Source: Dugong dugon
Lineage: Eukaryota; Chordata; Mammalia; Sirenia; Dugongidae
Direction: 5' to 3'
DNA length: 64,000 bases
NCBI GenBank assembly: GCA_030035585.1
Contig: CM057476.1
Location: 23,482,501 to 23,546,500 of the forward strand
This document shows positions 19,501 through 29,790 of the stretch, one piece after another. Both the position numbers and the translations under genes were made by a program. The stretch's first letter is position 1. Each line of letters begins with the position of its first letter. Below the pieces are notes generated by a model. It was not told where the DNA came from. It saw nothing but the letters and a program-made list of their open reading frames with translations, and ran no database searches.

Positions 19501-20454
19501 TTGGTAGTGAGCATTGGGAATCATCCAGAAACGAGTGTGCTGAGTCCCAAACTTCCTTGACTATGGGCCTTCCTTTCCCCTGAGTGTCTCCCAGGACAAG
19601 GGTCCAGTGGCCCACACTGGATGACCTATTGCCCTGGCCATACTGAGCCACTCAGCATTGGGCCTCAGCCTCTGCCATCCCTGGGCTGCCCTCTAGGGTC
19701 AGGTAGGCCCCAAGGCTGGCACTCTTCAGGAACGTGTCTGCAGGGTAAAGGGTAAAGCAGTAAAGTTCCCTGTGAATGTCGGTGAAGCATTGCTGTTATT
19801 CACTTCATTCTGTCAGTGTCTACTGGATTAGGCCCTGTGTGAGCACTGGAGACTCAGAAGAATGAGGCTCTAGTGAGGAAGAGTCCCTCCATGTGTACAG
19901 CAGAGAGAACTCGGCCATCAGTTTCTCCTTGGTACTCCCTAAGCCTGGTTCACTAGGTAAGGATCATTATCTCTCTTTTATAGATGAGTAAACTGAGGCT
20001 AGAGTAAGGAAGTGAGTTGCCTGCATTGACTCAGTCACAGAGTAGAGGGGATCCCAGTGTCTCAGACCATCGAGGCCCAAGCAGATGAGGACATATGGGG
20101 TGAAAGCTCCATTTCTCTTGTGTAGTAGAGGTCCAGATGGCCTGAAGGTGGAGGTATGGGAAGTCCCCAGAGAGAGAACAGGCAGCTTTCTGGAGCAGAG
20201 GTTGGGGTCTGGCCTCTGACAGGTGGCCCAGCTGAGAATCCATGACTCATGATCCAGTGTCAGCACATCCTTTACCCAGGGGTCCATCTCCTGGCCCAGG
20301 CATCCCACATCACTGTGTCACCTCTACAGGGAACAGCATGTTACTGCTATTTGGAGAGCATTTGCTAAACTTCTCATTCCCTTTTCCTGCTTTATTTTTC
20401 ACCATAGAACTTGAACCTTTCTAACATAGTACTGAGTGTCTTACTTCTCTTGTC
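16561..20454. other. NEFH upstream flank, few repeats
   Basis: No gene recognised. About 16560-18200 is G-rich, with loosely repeated phrases on the pattern 'gaccctgtagctggtccc', possibly an old degenerate tandem array. A MIR-like piece lies at 17395-17485, an L2-like piece at 18935-19060, and a short GAAT run near 19060-19085. Low repeat density may point to regulatory DNA, which I cannot test. Confidence 0.45.
17395..17485 (+). mobile_element. MIR-like fragment
   Basis: 'ctgatcttggacaagttgtg' and 'cttccatcagtacaatgagg' are the MIR core and 3' region. Short and old. Confidence 0.5.
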
Positions 20455-20590
20455 TCCTGCCACTAGAGCAGGCTCCAAAAGGGCAGGTATTTTTCTCTCT
20501 TTTATTCACTGCTGATTTCTCCAGCATTTGGACCAGTGACTGGCATGCAGTAGATGCTTAGCAGGTAGTTGAATGACTGCATGGCTCAGT
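20455..20590 (+). mobile_element. L2 LINE 3' fragment
   Basis: 'agcaggctccaaaagggcag' and 'gtgactggcatgcagtagat' followed by 'agttgaatgactgcatgg' match the common L2 3' end. Confidence 0.55.
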
Positions 20591-20929
20591 CTGAAGGCTG
20601 GTGACTACTAGACATTTCAGCACCTGCTGTCTGGACAGTTCCAGGGTCTGGGAGCTTTTGGAGGGAGTTCACCTGCACAGTGACTGGGGAAGGTGGTTTA
20701 AATGAACCTATCTATGGCCCCTCACCCCAGGCCAGGAGCCTCCCTGCTCCAGCCTGTGGTCATCTTTGTCTCAGTTGAAGCCCCGCCCAATCCATTGCCT
20801 GCAAGCTCACCCTACTCCTAGTATTCCCTTTTTATGTTCAGCAATTATTTTTATGTGTCTATGGAGCCCTGATCATTTCTCTCTCCATGCCTGTCTTCTG
20901 TTTCCCTTTAGTGTGCGTCCCGCCCCACA

Positions 20930-21075
20930 TTCTCCTCTCTCCTTCCCATGCCCCCTCTTCCCCTCCTTTCCCTTCTCCTTTCCTTCTTCTTCTGTCGTGT
21001 CCCTCCCTCTTTTCCTCCAGTTTCTTCTGCCCTCCTTTCCCTTCCCTCCTCCCCCTTCCTCCTCCCCTTCCTTGG
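20930..21075 (+). repeat. Pyrimidine-rich tract
   Basis: About 145 bases almost wholly C and T (ccttcc and cttctt motifs). The complementary strand is a long purine run, a low-complexity sequence that can form triplex structures. Confidence 0.75.
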
Positions 21076-21589
21076 AGGTGCCCTAGTTTTTGCAGGGCTC
21101 AAATCAGATTTAAAGTAAAGGGGGCAGCCTTCCTATCCCTACTCCCTTTATGCAAAACTATGTATAGTTTTGCATAAACCTCCCTTCTCCTTTCTCGTTG
21201 TCCACCTACAGTCTTAACCACCAGGGGACCTTGCCTGCAGCTAATGAGAGCCTGTGGCAGGGCAGTCGCCCTGAGATTGCATTGGTGGGAGGCTGGGTTC
21301 TGTTGCAAAGGCCAGGAACTGGTGGCTGGATCCATCCTCCCTTCCAGTTCCAGTTGCAGGAAATTCTGGATGAATGGTTTTTGGGCTGTGGTTCTGGAGA
21401 CGTGGGAGCAAGCTGGCTCACTCATCATATCTAAGTGACTTTCTGCTAGTGATTGGGTGGGGCTTTCAAGCTGCAAGTGCTCTAGGGCTATAGAGCTGCC
21501 ACTACTAGTGTTATTTAGAGCAAGAGACTAAGTAGCAAAAAGAATGAAAGCTCTCATCTAAGAAGGGGAGGAGATGCCTCTGCATTTAT

Positions 21590-21740
21590 GCTCAGTCTCA
21601 TCCCTGCAACCCTGTGAAGTAGATATTGTTACTGTCCCCACTGCATGATTTGGGAAACGGAGACTCAGAGAGGTTGGGTAATTTGCTGTAGGTTTCACAG
21701 CTAGTAAGTGGTGGGAGCTGGGTCCAAACCCAAGTCTGTT
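21590..21740 (-). mobile_element. MIR SINE (antisense)
   Basis: 'gggaaacggagactcagaga', 'tttcacagctagtaagtggt' and 'gctgggtccaaacccaagtc' are the reverse-orientation MIR core. Confidence 0.65.
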
Positions 21741-21954
21741 GGGCTTTGCAGTGGGTATACTCAACTACGACACTGTGCTGCCACCTCTCAGGTTCACAGT
21801 GGATTCCCACAGAACCACCGCTGTAGAACAGGAGCCAGCATTGTCCCTGTCTCATAATGGTTGGCTAGGGGCTTTGCTCTGGGGGTTCCTTCTGGCACCT
21901 TGGTAGAAGCAAGGAGGGTTGAGAATTGGCTCTGGGTTTTTTCCCAGGTTCTTG

Positions 21955-22012
21955 TGTTTGTCTATGGGGTCGCTATGAGTCGGAATCGACAACGGGTTTG
22001 GTTTTGGTTTAT
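21955..22012 (+). mobile_element. AfroSINE 3' tail fragment
   Basis: Only the tail remains: 'tatggggtcgctatgagtcg' then 'gaatcgacaacgggtttggt'. A 5'-truncated insertion. Confidence 0.7.
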
Positions 22013-22609
22013 GTTTCTCTGGGTTGTCTGGGGAGGAAGGGGTCTTCCCAGGAAGTGGAGTCTGAAAGTAGAAATGACTGCTGACTCAGCTTTCTGGACA
22101 ACCCAGCTGCAGAGACAGATAAATAGAAAGCTGTCGTGGAACGATGATTGATACTGACAGTGTAACTCTTGGGTCATCAGGAAAACAGTTTTGGCGATCT
22201 GTGTGTGCAACTGACCACATATATGCATGATGTCTGCAACAGCTTTGCGAGGGGAGAGTGTCACCCCTTCTACAGAGGAGGACAGCCAGGTCAGGGAGGA
22301 AGTGACTTGCCAAGGTCACAGAGCAAGGCAGTGGAGGGGCTGCAGCTTACACCTAGCCTTGGGGGGCCCTGTGCTTTCCAGTATCCACATTGGCTCTCAG
22401 GGAAAAAAAAAAGTTTCAGTGATGAGTCATCTCTTTATGCTGGAAGAAAAGGAGGTCCATAGTATGTTTTAGGAAGATTCCAGGCCAGAGAGTTTAAATT
22501 GGGGCATTAGGCTTTGACAGGAGAGTGTCAGCTGCATAAAAGGTCATTTCCTGATGGTCGATGTTGGCAGATAAATGAGGCACTACTGGGCTTTAAATGA
22601 GGCCCCTGC
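22013..22609. other. Intergenic DNA
   Basis: No gene or clear repeat, except a MIR-like phrase near 22295-22345 ('aagtgacttgccaaggtcac'). Confidence 0.35.
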
Positions 22610-22745
22610 ATTTGGCTAAGATTATGGGTGATGGTTGCACAACATAATTAATGTAATTGATGTCACTAAATTGTACACTTGAAAAATGTTGAGTTGGTAA
22701 ATGTTGTGTTGTCTGTATATTTTTTACAACAATGAAAAACAAAAG
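22610..22745 (+). mobile_element. L1 3' tail
   Basis: 'gggtgatggttgcacaacat', 'taaattgtacacttgaaaaa' and 'gtatattttttacaacaatg' form the typical mammalian L1 3' end with a short A-rich tail. Confidence 0.7.
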
Positions 22746-23125
22746 AGGCCCCTGGGCATGGGGACATGAAGCTCGCCCTGCTCCAGGGCAGCTGCACCCT
22801 GACTGTCCCTCCGCAGTCAGGCTGCTTGAGGACATACAGCACCTGGTAGCAGCCTGGCATCACCCCCCAAAGACAGCAGATGCCAGCATGGGGGAGACAT
22901 GCCAGGAAAGTTTCTGAACCCTCTTCCTTGGCCCCAAGCCAGGTGTCTGCAGTGGACAGGAGACTGCAGCAGCCCAGGGCCGACCTGGAATGGGGACTCG
23001 ACATGCACACCCCTAAAGGCTCTGCTGGGTGCCTGGACCACCTTTTGGCATCTGGGGAGGTTAGTGGTGGAGAAGGGAGGAGGCAGAGCTGACCTTGAGG
23101 TCTTTGCTGTCTGTTAAGGGGAGTT
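22746..23125. other. Intergenic DNA, no feature seen
   Basis: Several overlapping short open frames occur on both strands, but none shows a domain or convincing splice sites. Confidence 0.35.
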
Positions 23126-23288
23126 AAAGCCCTGGGCATGCAATGGTTAAGCACTTGGCTGCTAACTGAAAAATTGGCAGTTCAAACCCACCCAGCAGCT
23201 CCAGCCCAGAAAACCCTATGGGGCAGTTCTACTCTGTCACATACGGTCGTTGTGAGTCAGAATTGACTCGACAGCACCCAACAACAGA
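23126..23288 (+). mobile_element. AfroSINE
   Basis: Head 'aaagccctgggcatgcaatg', 'taagcacttggctgctaact', body 'aaaccctatggggcagttct', tail 'gtgagtcagaattgactcga'. The middle (the 'agatgtggcagtctg' part) is missing, so this is a shortened subfamily or a deletion. Confidence 0.8.
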
Positions 23289-23332
23289 GTGTAGGTAACA
23301 TGTTCTTCAGTAAAAATAAAATAATTCTGCTT

Positions 23333-23440
23333 CAGAAGCTCCTGGGGTGCTGGTCGTCAATGCATATTCCTGGCCCTACCAATACGCCATGAGCCAGAAT
23401 CTCTAGGGGGCGAGGAGGCTGGGGATGTGCATTCTGAACC
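23333..23440 (+). mobile_element. MER5 relic
   Basis: 'agaagctcctggggtgctgg', 'catgagccagaatctctagg' and 'gatgtgcattctgaaccagt' follow the MER5 consensus order. Confidence 0.5.
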
Positions 23441-24029
23441 AGTGTCCCCCTGAGTGGCAGAACTGCATCCAGACCTGGCCTCAACCAACATTCTGGTCTC
23501 ACTAACTGAGCTCCTGCTGTTAAGTTTTTACATGTGCTGTCTCCTTAAATGCCACATTAACTCTTAAGGAGCTTTACAGGTCAGCAAACTGAGGGCAAGA
23601 GATTAAATCACTTGCCATGCACAGAACCAGGATTCAAAACGTCGCAGTCTGGTTCTAGAACACTCCATCCCTGCCCATCTCCTGCCTTTGCTCATGACTG
23701 GCCCTTTCCCTGGGATGCCTTCCTCATCCTCCATGGTGCCTGTGCCCAGCTTATTACATCAGGCATGTCCTGGGACCTAGGGGACGACTGGTGCTGGTGC
23801 TTTCCACTCTTACACCATGGGCTTGCAGGGGCAGGGAGTAGTCCTTTCACCTGGGGTCTCAGGATGTGTGCATTGGCTGAACAAATGATAGAGACACACA
23901 TGCTTGAGGCACAGACAGAAGGACAAAAGAATGTTCCCTGGTGGTGGTTTAGGAGAGGACTGGTGGCCGCTCTTGCCCATATCCCTCTCTGCCCAAATCC
24001 CTTCTATTTCCAGGCCCACCCATCTCCAT
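23441..24029. other. Intergenic DNA, L2-like scrap
   Basis: An L2-like phrase lies near 23680-23735 ('cctttgctcatgactggccc'). I see no gene. Confidence 0.35.
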
Positions 24030-24412
24030 AAAATTCTTTATTCTGCCACATTCTTTCATACTCTTGGGTGTCCTCTGTCTGGAGCCCTTTACCCCACCCC
24101 AACATCCAGTTCTCCCACCCTTCACAGAACTCCTCATTATCCTTCAAAATTCTATGATACCTCCTTTTCCAGGGAGCTTCCCCAACCCCCAGCGTTTCAA
24201 TACCTGCCTCCCTTAGGCTCCCACATGCCGACACACAATGTCTTTCCCTCTTTCTAGTCCTCATACTGTATTCTAAACAGTTACTGATTTATCTTCTAAC
24301 TGGACTGTGAACTCTACAAGGGCAAGAGCCATTTCCTACTCAGTGTTCTATCCCCAGGGCCTGGAATCAGAGTGGATGCTCAGTAAAGTTTGTTGAATGA
24401 ATAAATGCCAAT
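24030..24412 (+). mobile_element. L2 LINE 3' end
   Basis: 'ttctcccacccttcacagaa', 'ttaactggactgtgaactct' (from 24296), 'acaagggcaagagccatttc' and 'gctcagtaaagtttgttgaa' are the ordered L2 3' landmarks. Confidence 0.65.
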
Positions 24413-24954
24413 CGGCAGTGACTTCCCATAGACTACTCTGTTATACATCTGAGTATAAGCCATCTTCAGCTGCACATCACAAGCCAGAGTTGAAGAAAGT
24501 CAGTCTCAGAGGGCCTTAGAGGTCATCATTTATACAGGTGTGGAAACTGAAGCCAAGTGGTCTGTGGCAGGTCTCTTGACTCCCAGCCAGTGCTTCTGCC
24601 GAAGTTTGCAGTTGCCTCACTTCTGGTCCTGCGTCTGGTGCTCCTCTAGGGCAGGAACCAAGACTTGAACATTATTCCCTGGCCTGGCCAGGCACTTTGC
24701 TCATTGTCACAGTCATTGCCTTTTACCAAGTGTCAGGCCTTATGCCACAAGGAAGGTACAATTATCCATATTTATAGATAATAAACTGACACACAGAGAA
24801 GTAACTTGCTTATTCGTTAATCTGTGTTTCCTGGTTCCTTTTGCAACCTTATCCGGATCCCACTGGAGCTTCTTAAGTAGGTATTTGTCTTTAAACCCAT
24901 TTTCCAGAGGAGGAAACCGAGGTTCTGGGACTACAGAAGAGGGTTACCTGGCCA
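24413..24954. other. Intergenic DNA next to the second CpG island
   Basis: MIR-like fragments near 24530-24600 and 24690-24800. No gene visible. Confidence 0.35.
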
Positions 24955-25390
24955 GGCCAGCTTTCCCACTAGACAGAGGGGCGCTGGCTGGCACGCCCGC
25001 TTCTCCGCGCCGGAAACGCCCGAATGCTCCGTCCAGCCTCCGAAGATTGCCGAGCGCTCATCTGGAGGACCAAGCTGGAAGAAGCCGGGCGCACTGCCTT
25101 CATCCCAGACGTGACCTCCCGGGAGGCTTGGGTCACCGCAGCGTCGGGTCAGAGGCATTCATGGGGACTGCGGGAAATGGTGGCGGCTTTGACCTGCCAT
25201 TGCTTTCTTGTTTGTGAGTAACGCTCGGAGGGCAGGGGCGCGGTGGGTCGTGCCGGGAGGGCCGAGAGCGTAGCCTCGGGCGGAGGGGGTTGGGCCAGTT
25301 TTTCCCGGGGGCGGGCCCGGCCTGGAGAAAGCTGCTGGTGAAAAGGGTCGTCCCTGGGGGCGGTTCCGCCCGCGAGGATACCCTGTGTCC
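24955..25390. promoter_or_regulatory. Second CpG island, gene unknown
   Basis: CG dinucleotides are dense here (for example 'cccgcttctccgcgccggaa' and 'gggggcggttccgcccgcga') and scarce on either side, as expected of an unmethylated promoter. It lies about 8.6 kb upstream of NEFH. On the plus strand a GTGAGT donor-like site at 25214-25219 follows the island core, so a non-coding first exon could end at 25213. Open frames inside are short and overlap on both strands. In human the next gene on this side is RFPL1 or AP1B1, but nothing here identifies either. Confidence 0.6.
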
Positions 25391-25734
25391 TGACCTGTAT
25401 GTGTCCTTGGGCAGTAACTTCTCTCTCCCCATACCTCAGTTTCTGCACCTGTGAAATGGGGTCTCTTCTGGACACTCACACAAGTGCAAGAATCCGGATT
25501 TTATCCCGCATCTTTGGGATTCCAGCCCCCAAGCAGGCCCCTGAGAAACTGCAGCTGGGTCAGTCGACCTGGTGTGAACATGCAGTGCCTTGGTAGCGCC
25601 TTCCCTTGCTGCATTAGCACCCCAGAGACTGAGGGGTCCTGGAGTTGAGGACCAACGCCTTCCTGGCAGACCAGGCACCCTGTAGCCAGGGATGGTGACA
25701 GACATGAGACATGATCATGGAAGAAACAAGTAAC

Positions 25735-25875
25735 AGTAGTAACTTAGATTTATTGAGCACTTACTATGAGCCGCAGCACAACCCTGTCTGGTGAGTACTG
25801 TTATTGTCATCCCCAATCTGCTGATGAGGCTTTTTAGGCCCAGGTCACCCCGCTAACAAGTGGCTGAAGCAGTAG
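25735..25875 (-). mobile_element. MIR/L2-like fragment
   Basis: 'tagatttattgagcacttac', 'tgttattgtcatccccaatc' and 'gctaacaagtggctgaa' are antisense MIR-type landmarks. Confidence 0.5.
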
Positions 25876-25973
25876 TTTTCAGTCTTACCCATTATAATGG
25901 ACTGATAAAAGTTTTGATCGGGAAGGCTTGATGGCAGAGGAGGGGAAATAACAAGGGCCTAACAGTATTAATA

Positions 25974-26163
25974 GAAGCCCCGGTGGCACAGTGGCTAAGG
26001 CTTGGCTGCTAACCAAAAAGTTGGTGGTTTGAACCCACTAGCCGCTCTGCAGGAGAAAGATATGACAGTCTGTTTCTGTAAAGATTACAGCCTTGGAAAC
26101 CCTATAGGGCAGTTCTACTCTTGTCCTGTAGGGTCGCTATGAGTCGGATTTGGTTTTTGGTTT
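25974..26163 (+). mobile_element. AfroSINE with target duplication
   Basis: Full head-to-tail order: 'agaagccccggtggcacagt', 'gctgctaaccaaaaagttgg', 'tctgtaaagattacagcctt', 'gtagggtcgctatgagtcgg'. Flanks TAACAGTATTAATA (25960-25973) and TAACGGTATTAATA (26164-26177) form a 14-bp duplication with one mismatch. Confidence 0.9.
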
Positions 26164-26177
26164 TAACGGTATTAATA

Positions 26178-26385
26178 ATCCACCAGTTGCCATCAACTCA
26201 ACTCCAGTTCATGACGACCTCATGTGTGTCAGAGAACTGTGCTCCATAGGGCTTTCAATGGCTGAATTTTTGGAAATAGATTGCCAGGCCCTTCTTCCAA
26301 GGCACCTCTGGGTGGTTTTGAACCTCCGACCTTTCGGTTAGCAGCTGAGTGCATTTTAACAATTTGCATCTCCCAGGGACTCCAG
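26178..26385 (-). mobile_element. AfroSINE, second subfamily, antisense
   Basis: The minus-strand copy has the variant body with the 'gaagaagggcctggcaat' phrase, also seen at 34405-34609 and 47211-47415. It starts directly after the target duplication of the preceding SINE, giving a head-to-head inverted pair. Confidence 0.8.
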
Positions 26386-26718
26386 GATTAATGAAACATG
26401 ATGAACCGAGCACTTACCATGTGCTAGGTACATATGTGTATATAATAGTGACTGGAGGTTTTGTTGCTACCATTTCACAGTTGAGACTCAAGGAGATCAC
26501 CTCATATGCCTCAGGATACTCCAGGGATAAAAAACTGGAACTTTTGGGGTTATCAGTGGTGCACACTGTCGGACCTGATACATCATTTTTAAGGAGACCC
26601 CCCACTCTTCTCTGAGCCTCAGTTTCCCCTTCTGTAAAATGAGAGGCTTAGGCAGGAAGTCCCAGGACATTCTTTCCCAAGCTAATGTTCTTTGATCTTA
26701 GGGAGGCTGGAGGCCTAC

Positions 26719-27045
26719 ATCTGTTTTTTTTTGGGGGGAAATATACACAGCAAAATATACACCAGTTCAACAGCTTCTACATGTACAATTCAGTGACACT
26801 GATTACATTGTTCAAGCTGTGCAACTATTCTCACCCTTCTTTTCTGAGTTGTTTCTCCCTCGCTAGCATAAACTCACTGCCCCCATCCAAGGTGCTTATC
26901 TAACCTTTTGAGTTGCTGTTGTCAATTTGATCTCATATAGATAGTTCTTAAAAGAGCATAATGCTCAAGGCAGACCTCTTTGTACTAGTTAAGCTAAACT
27001 ATTGTTTGATTCTAAGAATACTTCAGGGGACTTACATCTCTTCTT
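26719..27045 (-). mobile_element. L1 3' UTR fragment
   Basis: Begins with a T-run (26723-26730), the antisense poly(A). Then 'acaattcagtgacactgatt' and 'caagctgtgcaactattctc', phrases shared with the L1 UTRs at 840-900, 42370-42430 and 54940-54980. Confidence 0.6.
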
Positions 27046-29159
27046 AATTAACTGTGATTTGGGCACCCTTTGACCAAGTCCCTCACTTCTCTCTGGGCCT
27101 GAGTGTCCTGTTCATAAAATGTAGATATTTGACAATCCCAACCACCAGGGTGCCTTTTGGCTTTAATATTTTATGACTGCAGGTGAAGAAACGACCTGAG
27201 GTTCAGCTATCTGTGTGTCCCCCGAGAATTTCTAATAACCATTGATCTGCCACCTCACTCAGCATGTCTCCCATGCACAAAGCTTCCAAGGACAGGCATC
27301 CTGCGGCCATGGCCCCCTCCCAAAAGATCCTTCTTCATCCTCTCAATAGATCTTTCAATAGAAAACACCCAGAAGTACCTGCAGGGGAGGCTGACTCCTC
27401 TAACAGTTCAGAACCTGCCTCTGAGGTCAGACCAACGCAGGGCTGATTGCCATTGGTTCTTCCACTTCCCAGCTGGGCACCTCAAACAAGTGACCTCTCC
27501 TTTCCCCATCTCAGTTTCTGCATTTGTAAAACGGGGCACTAATAGTACCAGCTGCATATGAATAAAACCTACCGCCATTGCTGCCCTAGAAAACCCTCAA
27601 TAAATGCCAGCTATGCTTATCAGCTGTGTCTGCAGCGCCATTCTGGACACGGGGGGAGTTCCTGAGCCTTGGACTCTGCCCACCTTCTGTTTCCCACTCC
27701 CTGCCCTACCTCCAAGCAGGTGGAGTCAGCGGGGTGGGAAGAGAGGCAGGGTCTTGCGGAGGCAGTAGGGGATCCAGCTGTGGGATGTGGGCAGCCATGA
27801 CCCCTGAGGCTGCTGGCTGCCAGGCCTGACAGTGACTGAGGTGGCATTAACGAGCATCCAGCACGTCCCTGCCTGGTGGCAGCCCCCAGGGAGGGGACAA
27901 CAACCATGTGAGGATGGCAGAAGCAGAGAAATGGTGTCAGGACTGCTGCAGGGAGTGCCAGGGGATGCAGCTCGCTAAGGCCTCATAGTCTGAGAGGAGC
28001 AAACAAGTGCGTTTATCTACCGTGTTCACATCTGTTGTATCACAGATGGGCCGTGGGGCCTGGCACAGGGTTCTTAGCTTGGCGTTCAGGGACATGATTC
28101 CTGGGGGCCTGTGGGAAAGGGGCCAGGAACCCCCAAAAGTATATGTAGGGTGTGTGGGTGATTCTCCAAGAGGTATAGGACCCAAAATGTCAAGAGTCAT
28201 AGATTTGTTAGTCAGAAGAACTGGTGGAGCCTGTGATGGTAGTACATGATTCTTGGAAGGTGGTTGGACTCCCCCAGACCCCGTCTCTCCCTTCCTTCCA
28301 TCCTTCTATCATTCATTCAACAAACATTTCCTGAGACCTGTTACAGCCCAGCCCTGCACTGGAAATACAGTCATGAAGAAGACTGGCTCCCAGCTCCCCT
28401 CATCAGGTCCACCAACAGGTAGGGATCTAGTTTTATAAGTGCTGATAGAGGGGCAAGTCTGGAGGCCATGGGATCTCCGGGTAGGGACCCCAGCCCAGAG
28501 TGTGTGTGTTGGGGGTGGGCAAGTCAGAGAGTCGACAGGTCTGCCCTTGAGTCCTGACTCAGTGCCTGTGGCCTTGGGCAGATCACTAGCCTTGCTAAGC
28601 CTCGTTTCCCCACCCCCCTTCACATGGGCCTGATGGCACCACTTCTTAGGATGGGGTAGGGTGGAGGAGATCAGCCCGTTGGGGAACTGGGACTTGAACC
28701 CAGGCGCCTAGACTTGCAGCAGAGTGCTGTGTCCTCGTCCTTGGAGACTGAGGGGCTTCCCATTTGGAATAGGCCATGCCAAGAGTACTGGTGTGGAAGG
28801 TGGGGATCTGGCACTGGTCCAGGCTCTTCCTGGGCTCACTCGTGACCACAGACACCTCCCTGGGGCCTCAGTTTCCCACCTACTCAGAGAAGGGCCAGGC
28901 TGCCTGGCCTGTGAGCAATGGGAGTGCCAAGAAAAGTGCAATCAGGGAGAGCTTCCCAAAGGAGGCGACATAAGCTGAGGGCTGAAGGATTGAGAACGAG
29001 GTCATGAGAGGCCTGAGTGGGGTTCTGGGCCTGGGCTTTTCCTGGCAGAACCCCTGGGCATGATGGAGAAATTCGGGAGTGGGGCCCCAGGCTTGGGAAG
29101 AAGGGAGGAGGAAAGAGCTGTCCTCCTATCACCCGCAGGTCTCTGCTGGTGAAGTTTAT
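27046..29159. other. Intergenic DNA, no gene recognised
   Basis: MIR-like pieces near 27440-27560 and 28540-28620. GC content is moderately raised but CG dinucleotides are few. Open frames are short and overlap on both strands. Nothing else supported. Confidence 0.35.
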
Positions 29160-29312
29160 GATGAAAGGCAGGACCTCTGGAGTCAGACTGCTCTGGGTTT
29201 GAATCCTGCCCCCCATTGCCTCATTGAGGGCCCGAGGTAAGGATTTCACCTCTCCAAGCCTCGGTTACTTTTGTCTGGGAAATGGGGTAACAACAGCACC
29301 ACATTCAAAAGG
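29160..29312 (+). mobile_element. MIR SINE
   Basis: 'cctctggagtcagactgctc', 'gggtttgaatcctgcccccc' and 'cctctccaagcctcggttac' are the ordered MIR landmarks. Confidence 0.7.
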
Positions 29313-29314
29313 TT

Positions 29315-29790
29315 GTTGGCTATCATATGATTCCATTTATGTGAAATAGCCAAAAAAGGCAAATCTACAGAGATGGTTTGCACTCAACAGCTAACCTAAA
29401 GGTTGGCAGTTTGAGCTGACGCAGCAGCACCATGGAAGAAGGGCCTGGCAATCTGCTTCTGTAAAGATGACAGCCGAGAAAACCCTATGGAGTAGTTCTG
29501 CTCTGTAACACATGTGGTTGCCATGAGTCAGAATCAACTTGATGGCAACATATATATATATTCTTTTAATAGAGAGTAGTGATTGCCGAGGGCTCAGGGA
29601 ACATGGGATTGGGCAATGATCTTTAAGGGATTCAGGGTTTCTTTTTGATGTGATAAAAATGTTCTAAAATTGATTGTAGTGATGGTTGTACAACTCTGTG
29701 ATTATACTGAAAACCATTTAATTGTACACTGAATTGTATGTCGTATGAATTATATCTCAATAAAGCTGTTACAAAAAACAAAATGTTGTT
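29315..29790 (+). mobile_element. L1 3' end interrupted by a SINE
   Basis: The L1 tail starts 'tggctatcatatgattccat', is broken by the SINE at 29378-29556, and continues 'agagtagtgattgccgaggg', 'gtagtgatggttgtacaact' and 'attgtacactgaattgtatg', ending in an A-rich tail at 29775-29783. Confidence 0.7.
29378..29556 (+). mobile_element. AfroSINE nested in L1
   Basis: 'aacagctaacctaaaggttg', 'gaagaagggcctggcaatct', 'aaaccctatggagtagttct' and 'ccatgagtcagaatcaactt'. The head is decayed. It must be younger than the L1 it interrupts. Confidence 0.75.
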
